Positions 63,635-64,000 of a stretch of 64,000 nucleotides of DNA are shown one piece after another. The stretch's first letter is position 1. Each line of letters opens with the position of its first letter. The DNA is from Sphingopyxis sp. Root154 (lineage in GTDB: Bacteria; Pseudomonadota; Alphaproteobacteria; Sphingomonadales; Sphingomonadaceae), in contig NZ_LMGI01000003.1 of assembly GCF_001427105.1 (NCBI RefSeq), forward strand, positions 536,618 through 600,617. The letters are read 5' to 3'. The translations under genes and the position numbers were made by a program. The notes beneath the pieces are model-generated. The model was given only the letters and a program-made list of their open reading frames with translations, ran no database searches and was not told the DNA's origin.

Positions 63635-64000
63635 TCAATCGCGGCAATAACCCTCGCCGGTCTTGACGATCAGGCATTCCTTCTTGCCGGCGAGATATTT
63701 GAGGCCGGTTTCGTCGCCATTGCCGCGGCGCAAGCTTAGTTCCTCGGCGCCGCGCTTGAACTTGATGCCATGCTCGCTGTCCTCGCCGTCATAGGTCCCC
63801 TTTGTGTCGAGGTCCGACTGCATTTCCAGCTTATACTTGCCCGGTGCGGCGGGGGTGATCGTGGCGTACATGCCCTCGACCCCGGTCCATTTGCCCGCCC
63901 AGCTCGCGAAGCGATGCGGCGCGGTCGCGGGATCGGTGGCTTCTGCGCCCTCAGGCGGCATGGTTTCGACCGGAACCTCGGTCGTCGTCGCATCGGTCGG
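63635..64000 (-). CDS. Partial protein of unknown function, start outside the window
   Basis: At least 121 residues are visible before the stop at 63635. The frame is open to the right edge (PTDATTTEVPVETMPPEG...), so the true start lies beyond 64000. A Thr/Glu/Pro-rich segment is followed by a compact domain (FASWAGKWTGVEGMYATI, GKYKLEMQSDLDTKGTYDG) with two late cysteines (KKECLIV, YCRD). The style suggests an exported or lipoprotein domain, but no family is recognised. It converges on nothing and lies upstream of the btaA promoter. Confidence 0.6.
   Translation of the reverse strand, partial: PTDATTTEVPVETMPPEGAEATDPATAPHRFASWAGKWTGVEGMYATITPAAPGKYKLEMQSDLDTKGTYDGEDSEHGIKFKRGAEELSLRRGNGDETGLKYLAGKKECLIVKTGEGYCRD

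Overview
The window reads as chromosomal DNA of a GC-rich alphaproteobacterium of the Sphingomonadales, most probably Sphingopyxis or a close relative. This is an inference from gene content: ALA synthase (C4 haem route), a large TonB-dependent receptor with a sphingomonad-style plug, PhaR, a lepB-rnc-era block, a methylmalonyl-CoA pathway, and dense coding with ATGA/GTGA overlaps. No rRNA, tRNA, CRISPR array, transposase, integrase or phage gene was found. The window is mostly core and catabolic chromosome rather than an island.

Layout. 0.1-9.2 kb: an acyl-CoA beta-oxidation cluster (two acyl-CoA dehydrogenase pairs, SDR, thiolase, alpha-methylacyl-CoA racemase, crotonase, and a small phosphatase) behind a 16-bp dyad. 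9.2-16.5 kb: exported amidohydrolase, PAP2 phosphatase, the PDH E2/E3 pair, UspA, and an XRE regulator. 16.5-22.8 kb: RNase R, secreted and membrane proteins of unknown role, prolyl-tRNA synthetase and PhaR. 23.3-32 kb: TonB receptor with a clear terminator, alanine racemase, MHS-type transporter, cyclase-family hydrolase, MAPEG protein, exported esterase. 31.8-42.9 kb: a leftward propionyl-CoA to succinyl-CoA operon (pccB, mce, scpA, bioB, pccA, csaA, with small secreted proteins between them), diverging from a PrpR/RamB-type regulator. Between them lies a 10-bp inverted repeat of the TTTGCAAA type. 43-51 kb: SDR, glutathione reductase, Pgi, lepB-rnc-era and a secreted lipase-like protein. 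51.5-57.6 kb: topA, a membrane protein, a dprA gene carrying an in-frame TAA, plsY and murI. 57.7-64 kb: hemA and a nitroreductase, a cytochrome b561-YceI fusion, a GNAT enzyme, and a betaine-lipid pair btaA-btaB with a good Pho-box match upstream.

How the genes work together. The left cluster would shorten branched or steroid-like acyl-CoAs. Propionyl-CoA from such oxidation would enter the pcc/mce/scpA operon, whose biotin demand is met by the embedded bioB. Two amino-acid racemases (alr, murI) supply peptidoglycan D-amino acids. btaAB would allow phosphorus-free membrane lipids. I did not find an obviously new multi-gene system. The signals most worth a second look are the regulatory dyads, the interrupted dprA, the acyl-CoA dehydrogenase homologue that lacks its beta-domain, the b561-YceI fusion, and families of nested palindromes between genes.
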